64,000 nucleotides of DNA, from assembly GCF_000711875.1 (NCBI RefSeq), contig NZ_JONM01000006.1, forward strand, positions 62,001 through 126,000. The letters are read 5' to 3'. Positions 29,681 to 38,239 of this stretch are shown here, piece by piece (the stretch's first letter is position 1; each line of letters opens with the position of its first letter). Origin of the DNA: Andreprevotia chitinilytica DSM 18519 (GTDB taxonomy: Bacteria > Pseudomonadota > Gammaproteobacteria > Burkholderiales > Chitinibacteraceae). The translations under genes and the position numbers were made by a program. The notes under the pieces were generated by a model. The model ran no database searches. It was not told where the DNA came from and saw only the letters and a program-made list of their open reading frames with translations.

Positions 29681-30628
29681 ATGCCCCGCTTCTCCCGTTT
29701 GTTCAATCCGCCTGCTCGTGACATCTTGCCGTCCGAGATCACGCCTGAATCCCTTTACCTCAATCGCCGGCAGCTGATGACAGCCGGTGCCGGGCTCGCC
29801 GCAGCCAGCCTGCTGCCAAGCGCGTTTGCGGCTGGCGATTTGGTGACCAAGCCCAGTCGTTACAACGTTGGCAATGAAGAGAAAAACACCTTCGAGCAAA
29901 TCACCCATTACAACAATTACTACGAATTCGGCACTGATAAGGATGATCCGGCACGCAATGCCGGCACTTTGAAAACCCGGCCCTGGAACGTGGTGGTGGA
30001 GGGGGCTTGCGAGAAACCGAAAACATTCGATATCGATAGCCTGCTGAGACTCGCGCCACTGGAAGAGCGGCTATATCGCCTGCGCTGTGTCGAGGCGTGG
30101 TCGATGGTGGTGCCGTGGGTGGGGTTTCCGTTATCGGAATTGCTGAAGCAAGTGGTGCCGACCTCGAAAGCCAAATACGTTGAATTCACCTCGCTGGCCG
30201 ATAAAAAGCAGATGCCTGGCGTGACGATGCCGGTTCTGGATTGGCCGTATACCGAAGGTCTGCGGATTGATGAGGCGATGAATCCATTGGCGATTCTCGC
30301 CGTCGGCCTTTATGGCAAGGTGCTGCCGAATCAGAATGGCGCGCCGATCCGCTTGATCGTGCCATGGAAGTATGGTTTCAAGAGCGCCAAATCGATTGTG
30401 AAAATCCGTTTGCTGGAAAACCAGCCGGCTACGGCCTGGAATAAAGCGGCGCCACAGGAATACGGCTTCTATTCCAATGTGAACCCGGAAGTGGATCATC
30501 CGCGCTGGAGTCAGGCCAGTGAGCGGCGCATCGGCGAATTCCTGCGTCGCAAGACATTGATGTTCAATGGCTATGCGAATGAAGTGGCCGGGCTCTATAA
30601 GGGCATGGATTTGCGCAAGTTCTATTGA
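29681..30628 (+). CDS. msrP: Protein-methionine-sulfoxide reductase catalytic subunit MsrP
   Basis: A periplasmic molybdenum-cofactor enzyme (YedY type) repairing oxidised methionines in envelope proteins. The start at 29681 has GAGGA upstream and gives 315 residues. Tat signal [21 protein letters not shown] is at about 28-48. The molybdenum-ligating cysteine is in [30 protein letters not shown] is typical. The usual membrane haem partner MsrQ is not adjacent: the next gene is convergent ahcY. The 55-residue membrane protein upstream is far too small to be MsrQ. Confidence 0.93.
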   Translation: MPRFSRLFNPPARDILPSEITPESLYLNRRQLMTAGAGLAAASLLPSAFAAGDLVTKPSRYNVGNEEKNTFEQITHYNNYYEFGTDKDDPARNAGTLKTRPWNVVVEGACEKPKTFDIDSLLRLAPLEERLYRLRCVEAWSMVVPWVGFPLSELLKQVVPTSKAKYVEFTSLADKKQMPGVTMPVLDWPYTEGLRIDEAMNPLAILAVGLYGKVLPNQNGAPIRLIVPWKYGFKSAKSIVKIRLLENQPATAWNKAAPQEYGFYSNVNPEVDHPRWSQASERRIGEFLRRKTLMFNGYANEVAGLYKGMDLRKFY

Positions 30629-30660
30629 TGCCACGGTTGCGTAGGACGGGTTGAGCGTAG

Positions 30661-30699
30661 GCAATAAAAAACCGGACATCGAGTCCGGTTTTTTATTGC
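30661..30699. terminator. Bidirectional terminator between msrP and ahcY
   Basis: A perfect 17-bp inverted repeat (30661-30677 with 30683-30699) has core ACCGGAC / GTCCGGT and a 5-nt loop ATCGA, with A/T runs on both sides. It serves both convergent genes. Confidence 0.93.
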
Positions 30700-30724
30700 C
30701 CGTCGCTAATGTCAGGTAGCGATC

Positions 30725-32125
30725 TTAGTAACGATAGTGCGCCGGCTTGTACGGGCCTTCCTTCGGCACGCCGATATAGGCCGCTTGCTCGTCCGACAGC
30801 ACGGTGAGCTTGGCGCCGAGCTTTTGCAGGTGCAGGCGGGCGACCATTTCGTCCAGATGTTTCGGCAGCACATACACGCCGACCGGGTATTGTGCGGTCT
30901 TGGTGAACAGCTCGATCTGCGCCAGCACCTGATTGGCGAACGAATTGGACATCACGAAGCTTGGGTGGCCCGTGCCGCAGCCCAGGTTCACCAGACGGCC
31001 TTCGGCCAGCAGGATGATGCGCTTACCGTCAGGGAACACGATGTGATCCACCTGCGGCTTGATGTTGTCCCACTCGTACTGGCGCAGGCTGGCGACTTCG
31101 ATTTCAGAGTCGAAGTGGCCGATGTTGCAAACGATGGCGTTGTGCTTCATCGCCTTCATGTGCGCGTGGGTGATCACGCCGACATTGCCGGTGGTGGTGA
31201 CGAAGATATCGGCTTGGCCGGCGACGTCATCGATGGTCACGACGCGATAGCCTTCCATCGCCGCTTGCAGCGCGCAGATCGGGTCGATTTCGGTGACCCA
31301 CACCGTCGCGCCCAGACCACGCAGCGATTGCGCGCAGCCCTTGCCCACGTCGCCATAGCCGAGCACGACAGCGACCTTGCCGGCGATCATCACGTCGGTA
31401 GCGCGCTTGATGCCATCGACCAGCGATTCGCGGCAGCCGTACAGATTGTCGAACTTGGATTTGGTGACCGAATCGTTGACGTTGATGGCCGGGAAGGCGA
31501 GCTTGCCTTGCTCGTGCATCTGGTACAGGCGATGCACGCCAGTGGTGGTTTCCTCGGTGACGCCGATGATCTTCGAGAGGCGGGTCGAGTACCACGTTGC
31601 ATCTTTGGCGATCTGCGCCTTGATGGCGGCATAGAGCACGGTTTCTTCTTCGTTGGTCGGGTTGCCGACCAGCGAGATGTCCTTCTCGGCGCGGGCACCC
31701 AGATGCAGCAGCAGCGTAGCGTCGCCGCCGTCATCCAGAATCATGTTGGCGTATTCGCCATTCGGCCATTCGAAGATCTGGTGCGTGAACTGCCAGTATT
31801 CCTCTAGCGATTCGCCTTTGAAGGCGAAGACCGGAATGTTTGCGGCGGCAATGGCGGCGGCGGCGTGATCCTGAGTCGAGAAGATATTGCACGATGCCCA
31901 GCGTACTTCAGCACCGAGCGCCTTCAACGCTTCGATCAGCACACCGGTCTGGATGGTCATATGCAGCGAACCGGCGATGCGCGCGCCTTTCAGCGGCTGC
32001 TTGGCACCAAATGCGTCGCGCACGCTCATCAGGCCCGGCATTTCGGTTTCGGCAATGTTCAGTTCCTTGCGGCCCCAGGCGGCAAGGGAGAGATCGGCAA
32101 CTTTGAAGTCTTTGAATTCAGCCAC
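30725..32125 (-). CDS. ahcY: Adenosylhomocysteinase
   Basis: Hydrolyses S-adenosylhomocysteine to adenosine and homocysteine, relieving inhibition of methyltransferases. The start is a GTG at 32125 (encoding [12 protein letters not shown]) because AAAGGAA lies 8 nt before it; an upstream ATG at 32143 would leave that ribosome site inside the gene. The product has 466 residues. [23 protein letters not shown], the NAD loop GYGDVGKG and C-terminal YKPAHYRY are family hallmarks. The leader carries an SAH riboswitch and a good promoter, so substrate level should control expression. Confidence 0.97.
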   Translation of the reverse strand: MAEFKDFKVADLSLAAWGRKELNIAETEMPGLMSVRDAFGAKQPLKGARIAGSLHMTIQTGVLIEALKALGAEVRWASCNIFSTQDHAAAAIAAANIPVFAFKGESLEEYWQFTHQIFEWPNGEYANMILDDGGDATLLLHLGARAEKDISLVGNPTNEEETVLYAAIKAQIAKDATWYSTRLSKIIGVTEETTTGVHRLYQMHEQGKLAFPAINVNDSVTKSKFDNLYGCRESLVDGIKRATDVMIAGKVAVVLGYGDVGKGCAQSLRGLGATVWVTEIDPICALQAAMEGYRVVTIDDVAGQADIFVTTTGNVGVITHAHMKAMKHNAIVCNIGHFDSEIEVASLRQYEWDNIKPQVDHIVFPDGKRIILLAEGRLVNLGCGTGHPSFVMSNSFANQVLAQIELFTKTAQYPVGVYVLPKHLDEMVARLHLQKLGAKLTVLSDEQAAYIGVPKEGPYKPAHYRY

Positions 32126-32161
32126 AGCAGGATTCCTTTGCATGTGGCCGGGAGGGACGCG

Positions 32162-32207
32162 GCTCATCTAGCGCCCCGTGCCCCGGCACGGGTTGACTAA
32201 GATGAGC
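32162..32207 (-). promoter_or_regulatory. Probable expression platform of the SAH riboswitch
   Basis: On the minus strand the 3' strand of the aptamer, GCTCATCT (32200-32207), is perfectly complementary to AGATGAGC downstream (32162-32169). Between them a strong hairpin CCCGTGCC-GG-GGCACGGG (32175-32192) brings the two together. The 8-bp outer stem would compete with aptamer folding. No T-run follows, so control may act on translation or Rho access rather than intrinsic termination. Inference from pairing only. Confidence 0.6.
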
Positions 32208-32268
32208 GCCGTTGAAACTGATCCGAGCCTGGGGCCATGTAGAAACGGGGCCTCGCAGCGCTCCTCGG
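32199..32268 (-). promoter_or_regulatory. SAH riboswitch aptamer
   Basis: The minus strand reads CCGAGGAGCGCTGCGAG (32252-32268), then a variable arm with GGCCCC pairing, then CCAGGCTCGG (32223-32232), and finally ACGGCGCTCATCTT (32199-32212). These are the conserved blocks of the S-adenosylhomocysteine riboswitch known from beta- and gammaproteobacteria upstream of ahcY. CCGAG pairs with CTCGG, and GAGCGCTG/GGCGCTC supply the pseudoknot partners. Binding of SAH in the family turns expression on. It begins about 3 nt after the predicted transcript start. Confidence 0.95.
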
Positions 32269-32277
32269 AAACCGAAG

Positions 32278-32305
32278 ATTATAAGAGTTATAGAGCTGCC
32301 AACAA
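32278..32305 (-). promoter_or_regulatory. Promoter of ahcY
   Basis: Minus-strand -10 TATAAT (32278-32283) is a perfect consensus; -35 TTGTTG (32300-32305) is 16 bp away. The expected start near 32271 places the aptamer at the very 5' end of the message. Confidence 0.8.
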
Positions 32306-32408
32306 AGCCCAGCGTAGCGGTGCTGGCAAGACGTGCGAGCGCAGACAGTACAAGTCGTACGGCAAGCGAGCACAACGAAGTCAGCAGGGGTTTGTTGGTG
32401 GCTTTGAG

Positions 32409-33716
32409 TCAGCTGCTGATCGGCAGGCGAGTGACCAGTACCTGATCGATCTTGTGGTGGTCGATATCGACCACTTCGAAACGGTAGCCGTCCCAGTCGA
32501 TGGCCTCAGCCTTCTTTGGCAGGCGCTTGAGTTGCATCATCAGAAAGCCGGCCACCGTTTCGAAGTTTTCTTCCTGTGGTAATTCATCCAGCTCCAGTGC
32601 GCGTTTCAGGTCTTCGATGGGTGTTACGCCGTCCACCAGCCAGGAGTTGGCATCGCGCCGCACGATTTGTTCGTCGTCACTCGGGGCAATCAAGCCACCC
32701 ATCAATTGGCTGGTGACGTCGTTGAGCGTGATCACGCCGACCGCTAACGCGTATTCATTGATGATCAGCGCGAAATCTTCGCGGGCTTCCTTGAAGCGGT
32801 CCAGCAATTCGGACAATGACAGCGTATCCGGCACCACCAGCAGGTTCTTCACCGCGATGCGGCGCAGGTCGGCCAGCAGGTCTTTCGAGGGGGCCAGTAC
32901 GATCAGTTGCAGCAAGTCCTTGGCGTCGACATAGGCAAACGCGCTGTCGATGCCGGTTTCGCACAGCAGGTATTTCGAATGCGGATGGGCGGTGATGGTG
33001 TTGTGGACGGCGGTTTCCGATGCGGCCAGCGAGAAATACGCGACCTGCTCACGCTGGGTCATCGCCGAGGTAACGGATCGATCGCCAAGCTCGAACAGGT
33101 TTTCGATCACGTGGTGATCTTTGCGCTGCACCGTGCCCGCCTCGGCGCCGGCATCCATCAGCGCGATGATTTCGTCGGAGGTCACCGTATCGGCGCGCCT
33201 GGTCGGCAGGCCGAACAGACGGAAAAACAGGTTGGCGACGCCATCGAACAGCCAGACCAGCGGGCGCAGCATGCGGGTGCAGATCAGCATCGGCCCGACA
33301 ATCTTCACCGCCACCCGTTCCGCTTGCAGCATGCCGATCCGCTTCGGGATCAAGTCGGCGAACTGGATGAAGAATGCCGTGGTGATCAGAAAGGCGGCCA
33401 GAAAACCGAGCTGGCCGGCCAATTCACCATTCGCACCCATCGCCGTGAAAGTGCTGGTCATCGCGGGGGTGAAGGTGCTCTCGCCGACGATACCGCCAAG
33501 AATCGCGACCGCGTTGACGGCTACCTGCACCACGGTAAAGAAATCGCCGGGTTTTTCCTGCAATGCGATCACGCGCAGCGCATCGGCGTCGCCCTCGTCG
33601 GCAAGCATCTGCAATTTGAATTTGCGGGCGGCAGCGAGCGAGATTTCCGACACCGAGAAAAACGCGCTCACGATGATCAGTAGCAAGAGAACGAACAGGC
33701 CGGTCGATAGATTCAT
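32409..33716 (-). CDS. CNNM/CorC-type membrane protein (DUF21, CBS pair, CorC_HlyC), YtfL-like
   Basis: A 435-residue membrane protein. DUF21 transmembrane domain is about residues 1-190 (FFSVSEISLAAARKFKLQ, GGIVGE), then two CBS motifs (about 210-330, with SVTSAMTQREQVAYF and NEYALAVGVITLNDV), then a C-terminal CorC_HlyC domain (SWLVDGVTPIEDL). The family is annotated as hemolysin-like, but characterised members act in magnesium, cobalt or polyamine efflux; the YtfL/PaeA subgroup has been linked to cadaverine and putrescine export. The nearby polyamine-type genes make that worth noting, but transport is not proven here. Confidence 0.85.
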   Translation of the reverse strand: MNLSTGLFVLLLLIIVSAFFSVSEISLAAARKFKLQMLADEGDADALRVIALQEKPGDFFTVVQVAVNAVAILGGIVGESTFTPAMTSTFTAMGANGELAGQLGFLAAFLITTAFFIQFADLIPKRIGMLQAERVAVKIVGPMLICTRMLRPLVWLFDGVANLFFRLFGLPTRRADTVTSDEIIALMDAGAEAGTVQRKDHHVIENLFELGDRSVTSAMTQREQVAYFSLAASETAVHNTITAHPHSKYLLCETGIDSAFAYVDAKDLLQLIVLAPSKDLLADLRRIAVKNLLVVPDTLSLSELLDRFKEAREDFALIINEYALAVGVITLNDVTSQLMGGLIAPSDDEQIVRRDANSWLVDGVTPIEDLKRALELDELPQEENFETVAGFLMMQLKRLPKKAEAIDWDGYRFEVVDIDHHKIDQVLVTRLPISS

Positions 33717-33905
33717 GGCAAAACACCCAGTCGGGACGTGATTTCATTATCGGTGATCGGCCGCGTGGCTGGCATGCATCGTGCCAGTTCTCTGCCATTT
33801 TTGCCGTTATCGGGCGTCAATTTGACATGCCCTTTCGATATTCCATGGCCCTAGAGTGGGTTCTATCGGGCAATCACCCGGTACATCCAAAGAGAGGTAC
33901 ATCCC

Positions 33906-34535
33906 ATGTTGATCAAAAATACGTTGATTGCTGCTGCTTGCAGTATGTCGTTCGCACTGTCCCTCCCTGCATTTGCCGAGAACGCAACCGGTGAGGGCCA
34001 AGCCACCTCACCTACCACGGAGCAAGGGCCGCAGAAGTCGCCGGCCGAGCGCCGTACCAACATTCGTAACATGGCTCAGCAGACGCTGGAAGAGATTCAC
34101 AAGAAGTATCCGGAGTCGGAGCAGTCGATTGAAAAAGCCGCTGGCTATGCCGTCTTCAACACCGGTAGCGTGCAGTTCATCTTTGCTGGCGCGGGCGGTG
34201 GCGATGGTGTCGCCGTCAGCAAGGGCAAGGAAACCTTCATGGGCGTGGCGCAGGTCAAGGGTGGCCTGGGCCTGGGCGTGAAGAATTCGCGCCTGGTGCT
34301 GGTGTTCACCAGCCAGAAGGCTTTCCACAAGTTCGTGACGTCCGGCTGGGCGTTCAGCGGCGATGCCACCGCTGCCGCCAAGGTTGAAGGCAAGGGCGTG
34401 GGTTTGTCTGGCGCTTCACTGATTGCGCCGGATGTGTACGCCTACCAGATCACCGAAAGCGGTCTGACTGCCGAGGTGACGGTGGCCGGCACCAAGTACT
34501 TTGTCGACAAGCAGCTGAATGCCGGCAAGTCTTGA
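33906..34535 (+). CDS. Secreted SYLF-domain (Ysc84-like) lipid-binding protein
   Basis: A 209-residue exported protein with signal peptide MLIKNTLIAAACSMSFALSL, probable cleavage after AFA (about residue 24). A polar linker follows (30-50), then the SYLF domain. Its glycine-rich core (FAGAGGGDGVAVSKGKETFMG, GGLGLGVKNSRLVLVF) and SGWAFSGDATAAAKVEGKG match bacterial YSC84 proteins. SYLF domains bind phosphoinositides in eukaryotes; the bacterial role is unclear. GAGAGG precedes the ATG. It stands alone with a terminator behind it. Confidence 0.85.
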   Translation: MLIKNTLIAAACSMSFALSLPAFAENATGEGQATSPTTEQGPQKSPAERRTNIRNMAQQTLEEIHKKYPESEQSIEKAAGYAVFNTGSVQFIFAGAGGGDGVAVSKGKETFMGVAQVKGGLGLGVKNSRLVLVFTSQKAFHKFVTSGWAFSGDATAAAKVEGKGVGLSGASLIAPDVYAYQITESGLTAEVTVAGTKYFVDKQLNAGKS

Positions 34536-34564
34536 TCTGATCTGTTGATGATTAGTCAGGCACG

Positions 34565-34596
34565 ATGAGAAAGGGCGCTTAGGCGCCCTTTCTCAT
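34565..34596. terminator. Bidirectional terminator overlapping a stop codon
   Basis: A perfect 14-bp stem (34565-34578 with 34583-34596) has core AAAGGGCGC / GCGCCCTTT and a TTAG loop. It lies between convergent genes and includes the stop codon of the flavoprotein gene. Confidence 0.85.
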
Positions 34597-36188
34597 GCCT
34601 GCAGAATGCGTCGCGCTGCTTGGTCACCCCACCAGGCCGCTTCTTCAAAAATCGAAAACCCCGAGAGGTCGCTGTGGGCAAACAGGATGGGGCCATCTGC
34701 TTGTTGCAATGCCCGCAGCCCGGCATTGCTGCGAAAGCCCGGCGTGGGCGATGCCATCGCGTGGCCGCGCAAGGTGATTTCGACCCGGCTGGCGTTATGC
34801 CATAGCTTCCAGCCATAGACGGTAGCGAGATCACCCGTGGCCAGCGCGTACAGGTCATCGTCACTGGCGGAGGCAAGCCAACGCCGACCCGCTTCGGGCG
34901 TGCTATCGGCGAGCGCGTGGTAGGCACTGAACACTGTTGTTTCAGGGCGGGCGGCGCGGATCAACTGGTGGGTTGCCACCACATAGCCCAGGCTCTTGCT
35001 GCCGTACACCACGTTATCCCACGACAGCGGTGCGCCTTGCGCTTCGGTCGGGAAATGATCGAACAGAAAATTGGCGACCAGCCAAGGTGCGTGCGGCGGC
35101 ATGTGCTTGCCGGCATCAAAGCCATATTGCGGCAGCGCTTTGACCACGTGGCTGGCGACATGCAGCGGCATGGCGCAGATGGCTTTGCGCGCGTGGATCA
35201 GCACGGTGCGTTGTTGCTCCGGCTGCCAGACCAGTGCTTCGACTTTTCCGTTGCGCTCAGTCACACGGGCTGCCATGCCGGCCAACATGCGCTTGGGGCC
35301 AACCTTGGCGGCAAGATGGCGGGTGACGGGCGACAAGCCATCCGGCCAGGTCAGCACCGCCTCATCGGCCGCGTTGGCGGCCTGCCCGATCCGGCTGGCG
35401 AAATAGTGCAAACCGGCCCACGCTGACGCACGGGCGGAGGTCGTGCCGAAATCGTCGCGGCAGGCGTAATCGAGATACCAGCGCAGGCGCGGCGCGGTGT
35501 AGCCGTTGCGATCCAGCCAGGCATCGAAGGTGAGCAGATCGAGCGCCAGCCACGCGGGGTCTTGCGACGACAAGGCGCTGGGAATTTCGAACACGCGCCG
35601 GCCATCGTTGCCGCGTTGTTGTTTCAGCTGATCGACGTAGGCGAAGAAACGCCGATGTTGTGCTTCTTCTTCCGTGTTGGCACCGGGCGGGACCAGTCCC
35701 TCGTGCCATTGGCCGTCGAAGTAAAGTCGTTCCTCCGGCGAATGCACCAGCACACGCTCGTCGTAATACGGGCGAGCTTGATCCGTACCGGATTCAATCA
35801 CGCCCATCTCGGCCAGTATCTCCCGCACGTAGCCCAGACTCGGCCCCGGTAGCGGCAGGTAATGCGCGCCACGCGGATAGGCCACCCCGCCCAGTTGCCC
35901 GCCAGTGGCGTTGCCACCCAACTCAGGCCCGGCGACCAGCATGAAGTCGTTGAACCCCTCACGAGCCAGCCGCCAACCCGCAGTCAGCCCCGCTACGCCG
36001 CTACCAAGGATGACGGTGTCGATACTGATTTCCGCCGACGGTGCAGGCAGAACAGGGTGATCGCGGAGCGCATGCCCCTCGGCCATGCCCGGTGCGTAGC
36101 GGTTGACTGCCACACCGGGGCGGAAGGTGCAGGCCGCCAGCGAGGCGGCAGAGAGAGTGAGAAAGCCGCGACGGCTGAGTTCGCTCAT
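34593..36188 (-). CDS. Tat-exported FAD-dependent amine-oxidase-like lipoprotein
   Basis: A 531-residue flavoprotein. The N-terminus SRRGFLTLSAASLAAC has a twin-arginine motif and a lipobox with Cys20, so it is probably folded in the cytoplasm, exported by Tat and lipid-anchored in the periplasm. The dinucleotide-binding loop VILGSGVAGLTAGWRL (about 59-74) and ELGGNATGGQLGG suit an amine-oxidase/phytoene-desaturase-like FAD enzyme. It lies 10 bp after the aminopropyltransferase gene, hence one operon. An oxidase acting on an aminopropylated product is a reasonable guess; the substrate is not known. Confidence 0.75.
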   Translation of the reverse strand: MSELSRRGFLTLSAASLAACTFRPGVAVNRYAPGMAEGHALRDHPVLPAPSAEISIDTVILGSGVAGLTAGWRLAREGFNDFMLVAGPELGGNATGGQLGGVAYPRGAHYLPLPGPSLGYVREILAEMGVIESGTDQARPYYDERVLVHSPEERLYFDGQWHEGLVPPGANTEEEAQHRRFFAYVDQLKQQRGNDGRRVFEIPSALSSQDPAWLALDLLTFDAWLDRNGYTAPRLRWYLDYACRDDFGTTSARASAWAGLHYFASRIGQAANAADEAVLTWPDGLSPVTRHLAAKVGPKRMLAGMAARVTERNGKVEALVWQPEQQRTVLIHARKAICAMPLHVASHVVKALPQYGFDAGKHMPPHAPWLVANFLFDHFPTEAQGAPLSWDNVVYGSKSLGYVVATHQLIRAARPETTVFSAYHALADSTPEAGRRWLASASDDDLYALATGDLATVYGWKLWHNASRVEITLRGHAMASPTPGFRSNAGLRALQQADGPILFAHSDLSGFSIFEEAAWWGDQAARRILQA

Positions 36189-36198
36189 CGACGCCCGC

Positions 36199-37737
36199 TC
36201 ACCGGATCACGTTATGCCAGTCGGCTTCGAAGTAATGCACCAGCGATTGGGTATTGAGCCGGTTCGGCTCGACCTGGCGGCGCTGCATATCCGGCGGAAA
36301 CAGGAACATCAGTTGCGTGCTGGTGGCATCGAGAAACTGCATCTTCAACGCGTACTGTTCAGGCGGCCGGTAGTGATCATGTTTGGCCGCCAGGATGAAG
36401 CCCCACTCACCGAATGACGGCACATAGGCGTGATACGGCCAGGTGTGGAAGCCGGCTTCATGCAGGGTCACATCCACGCACCAATAGCTGTTGGGCGCGA
36501 AGTAGGGCGAGGTCGATTGCACCACGGCCAGACCGTTCTCGCTCAGGTGCCGCGCCACCAGCCGATACATCGGCACCGAGTAAAGCTTGCCCAGCGCGAA
36601 ATTGGTTGGATCGGGGAAGTCGATGATGATGGCGTCGAAGACCTCGCTATTGCTCTCCAGCCATTGCGCCGCATCGGCATTGATCACCGTGGCGCGTGGA
36701 TTCTTCAGCGAGCCTTGATTGAGCGCCACCAGCGGGGCGGCGGAGGAAAACAGCTTGGTCATCGCCGGGTCGAGATCGACCAGCGTCACGTGTTCGATAT
36801 TCGGATAGCGCAGGATTTCGCGCAGCGCCAAGCCGTCGCCACCGCCAAGCACCAGTACCCGTTTGGCCCACGGCATGGCGGCCAATACCGGATGCACCAG
36901 CGCCTCGTGATAACGGTGTTCATCGCGGCTGGAAAACTGCAGATTGCCGTTCAGATACAGGCGCATGTCATCGTGCCATTTGGTGACGACGATGCGCTGG
37001 TAGGGCGTGGTTTCGGCGTGGATGGTGTCATCGCCAAACAAGCCCTTCTCGGCCAGCGTGGTCATTCGATCGGAGAAGGCAAAAGCCACGACCAGCACCA
37101 ACAGCACAACGGCCGCGCGGGTGAGCTTGCCGGCCATGCCGATGACTTCATGGCGGAACGACCAACAGGTCCACAGCGCCACGGCGGCGTTCAGGGCACC
37201 GAACAACAGGCCGGTGCGTGCCAGACCCAGATGCGGCGCGAGCACCAAGGGGAACAGCAAGGACACGGCCAGCGCCCCCAGGTAGTCGAAGGTGAGCACC
37301 CGGCTGACCAGTTCCTTGAATTCAGCCTGCCGCGTATTCAGCACCCGCATCACCAGCGGAATCTCCATCCCGACCAATACGCCGATCACGAACACCAGCG
37401 CATACATCACGCTGCGGAACGGCGTAGCAGCCCAGGCGAAGACCAGAAACAGCAGCGTTGCCGATAGTCCGCCAATCAGGCCGACCAGCAGTTCGATCTC
37501 CACAAATGCCGTCAGCGCCCGCTCTTCTTTCACATACTTGGAAAAATGCGAACCGACGCCCATCGCGAACAGGTAGCAGCCGATGATGGTGGAGAACTGC
37601 AGTACCGAATCGCCCAGCAGATAGCTGGTCAGCGCCCCGGCGATCAACTCGTAGGCCAGCCCGCACGAGGCGACGACGAAGACGGAAAGGATGAGGATGC
37701 GGTTCAAGGGTGGTCCCAAGTTATATGTCTGCAGCAT
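36199..37737 (-). CDS. Membrane-embedded spermidine-synthase-like aminopropyltransferase
   Basis: A 512-residue protein. About seven membrane helices occupy residues 12-225; then comes a complete spermidine-synthase-type domain. It has TPYQRIVVTKW (about 244-254), FSSRDEHRYHEALVHPVL with the acidic and histidine substrate residues, the decarboxylated-SAM loop LVLGGGDGLALREIL (about 295-309), LVDLDP and IIDFPDP. Soluble SpeE has the same motifs but no membrane part. A SAM decarboxylase in the divergent operon can provide the donor. No ornithine or arginine decarboxylase is in the window, so the acceptor is open. Start codon lies in an inverted repeat and lacks a strong ribosome site, so the start is tentative. 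Confidence 0.85.
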   Translation of the reverse strand: MLQTYNLGPPLNRILILSVFVVASCGLAYELIAGALTSYLLGDSVLQFSTIIGCYLFAMGVGSHFSKYVKEERALTAFVEIELLVGLIGGLSATLLFLVFAWAATPFRSVMYALVFVIGVLVGMEIPLVMRVLNTRQAEFKELVSRVLTFDYLGALAVSLLFPLVLAPHLGLARTGLLFGALNAAVALWTCWSFRHEVIGMAGKLTRAAVVLLVLVVAFAFSDRMTTLAEKGLFGDDTIHAETTPYQRIVVTKWHDDMRLYLNGNLQFSSRDEHRYHEALVHPVLAAMPWAKRVLVLGGGDGLALREILRYPNIEHVTLVDLDPAMTKLFSSAAPLVALNQGSLKNPRATVINADAAQWLESNSEVFDAIIIDFPDPTNFALGKLYSVPMYRLVARHLSENGLAVVQSTSPYFAPNSYWCVDVTLHEAGFHTWPYHAYVPSFGEWGFILAAKHDHYRPPEQYALKMQFLDATSTQLMFLFPPDMQRRQVEPNRLNTQSLVHYFEADWHNVIR

Positions 37738-37749
37738 TTTGGATGCTGC
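37731..37749. promoter_or_regulatory. Inverted repeat over the aminopropyltransferase start codon
   Basis: GCAGCAT-TTTGG-ATGCTGC is a perfect 7-bp inverted repeat in the 69-bp divergent promoter region, and its left arm contains the start codon complement. It may be an operator for both operons, or an mRNA hairpin masking the start. Confidence 0.45.
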
Positions 37750-37806
37750 CGGGAAAACTGACTATCATTGGCGGGATTTTCTTTGAATCCTCGCAAGGAA
37801 GACGGA

Positions 37807-38202
37807 ATGCTACAGCTCGATTCGCTCTACAACTACCTGATCTATCTGTTGACTATTTTTGCCTTGCTGGGGGTGTTCTCCGCCATCTACCTGTGGGTGA
37901 CGCCGTTCGATGAAATGGCGCTGATCAGGCAAGGGCGCGCTGCAGCGGCCTTGTCGTTTGGTGGGGCGATGCTTGGCTTCACCTTGACCCTGGCTGCGGC
38001 GGCCATGTACCACGCGGCTTATTTGCCCTTCCTTGCATGGTCCGGCACAGCGATGGTGGTGCAGCTGCTGGCCTACGTGGTGCTCTCCCGCGTGATTCCC
38101 GATCTGAATCAGTCACTTGAAAACAATAATGTGGCGATGGGTGCGTTTGTCGGCACCGTGGCGCTGGTGGTGGGTATCGCCAATGCGGCCTGCCTGTCTT
38201 AA
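37807..38202 (+). CDS. DUF350 membrane protein
   Basis: A 131-residue protein with four hydrophobic segments (about 8-30, 48-70, 75-98, 108-130) and DEMALIRQGRAAAALSFGGAMLGFTL, typical of DUF350. Start 37807 follows AAGGAAG. DUF350 proteins are small inner-membrane proteins of unknown function. It is first in the plus-strand operon, divergent from the aminopropyltransferase. Confidence 0.82.
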   Translation: MLQLDSLYNYLIYLLTIFALLGVFSAIYLWVTPFDEMALIRQGRAAAALSFGGAMLGFTLTLAAAAMYHAAYLPFLAWSGTAMVVQLLAYVVLSRVIPDLNQSLENNNVAMGAFVGTVALVVGIANAACLS

Positions 38203-38239
38203 GTATTCAATTTCCCGTATTTGCATCCAGGAGCACGTC

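Noticed and set aside
32409-33716. Calling the CBS-domain protein a hemolysin
   Set aside because: The name is historical; the domains (DUF21, CBS pair, CorC_HlyC) point to an ion or polyamine transport-related role and show no toxin features.
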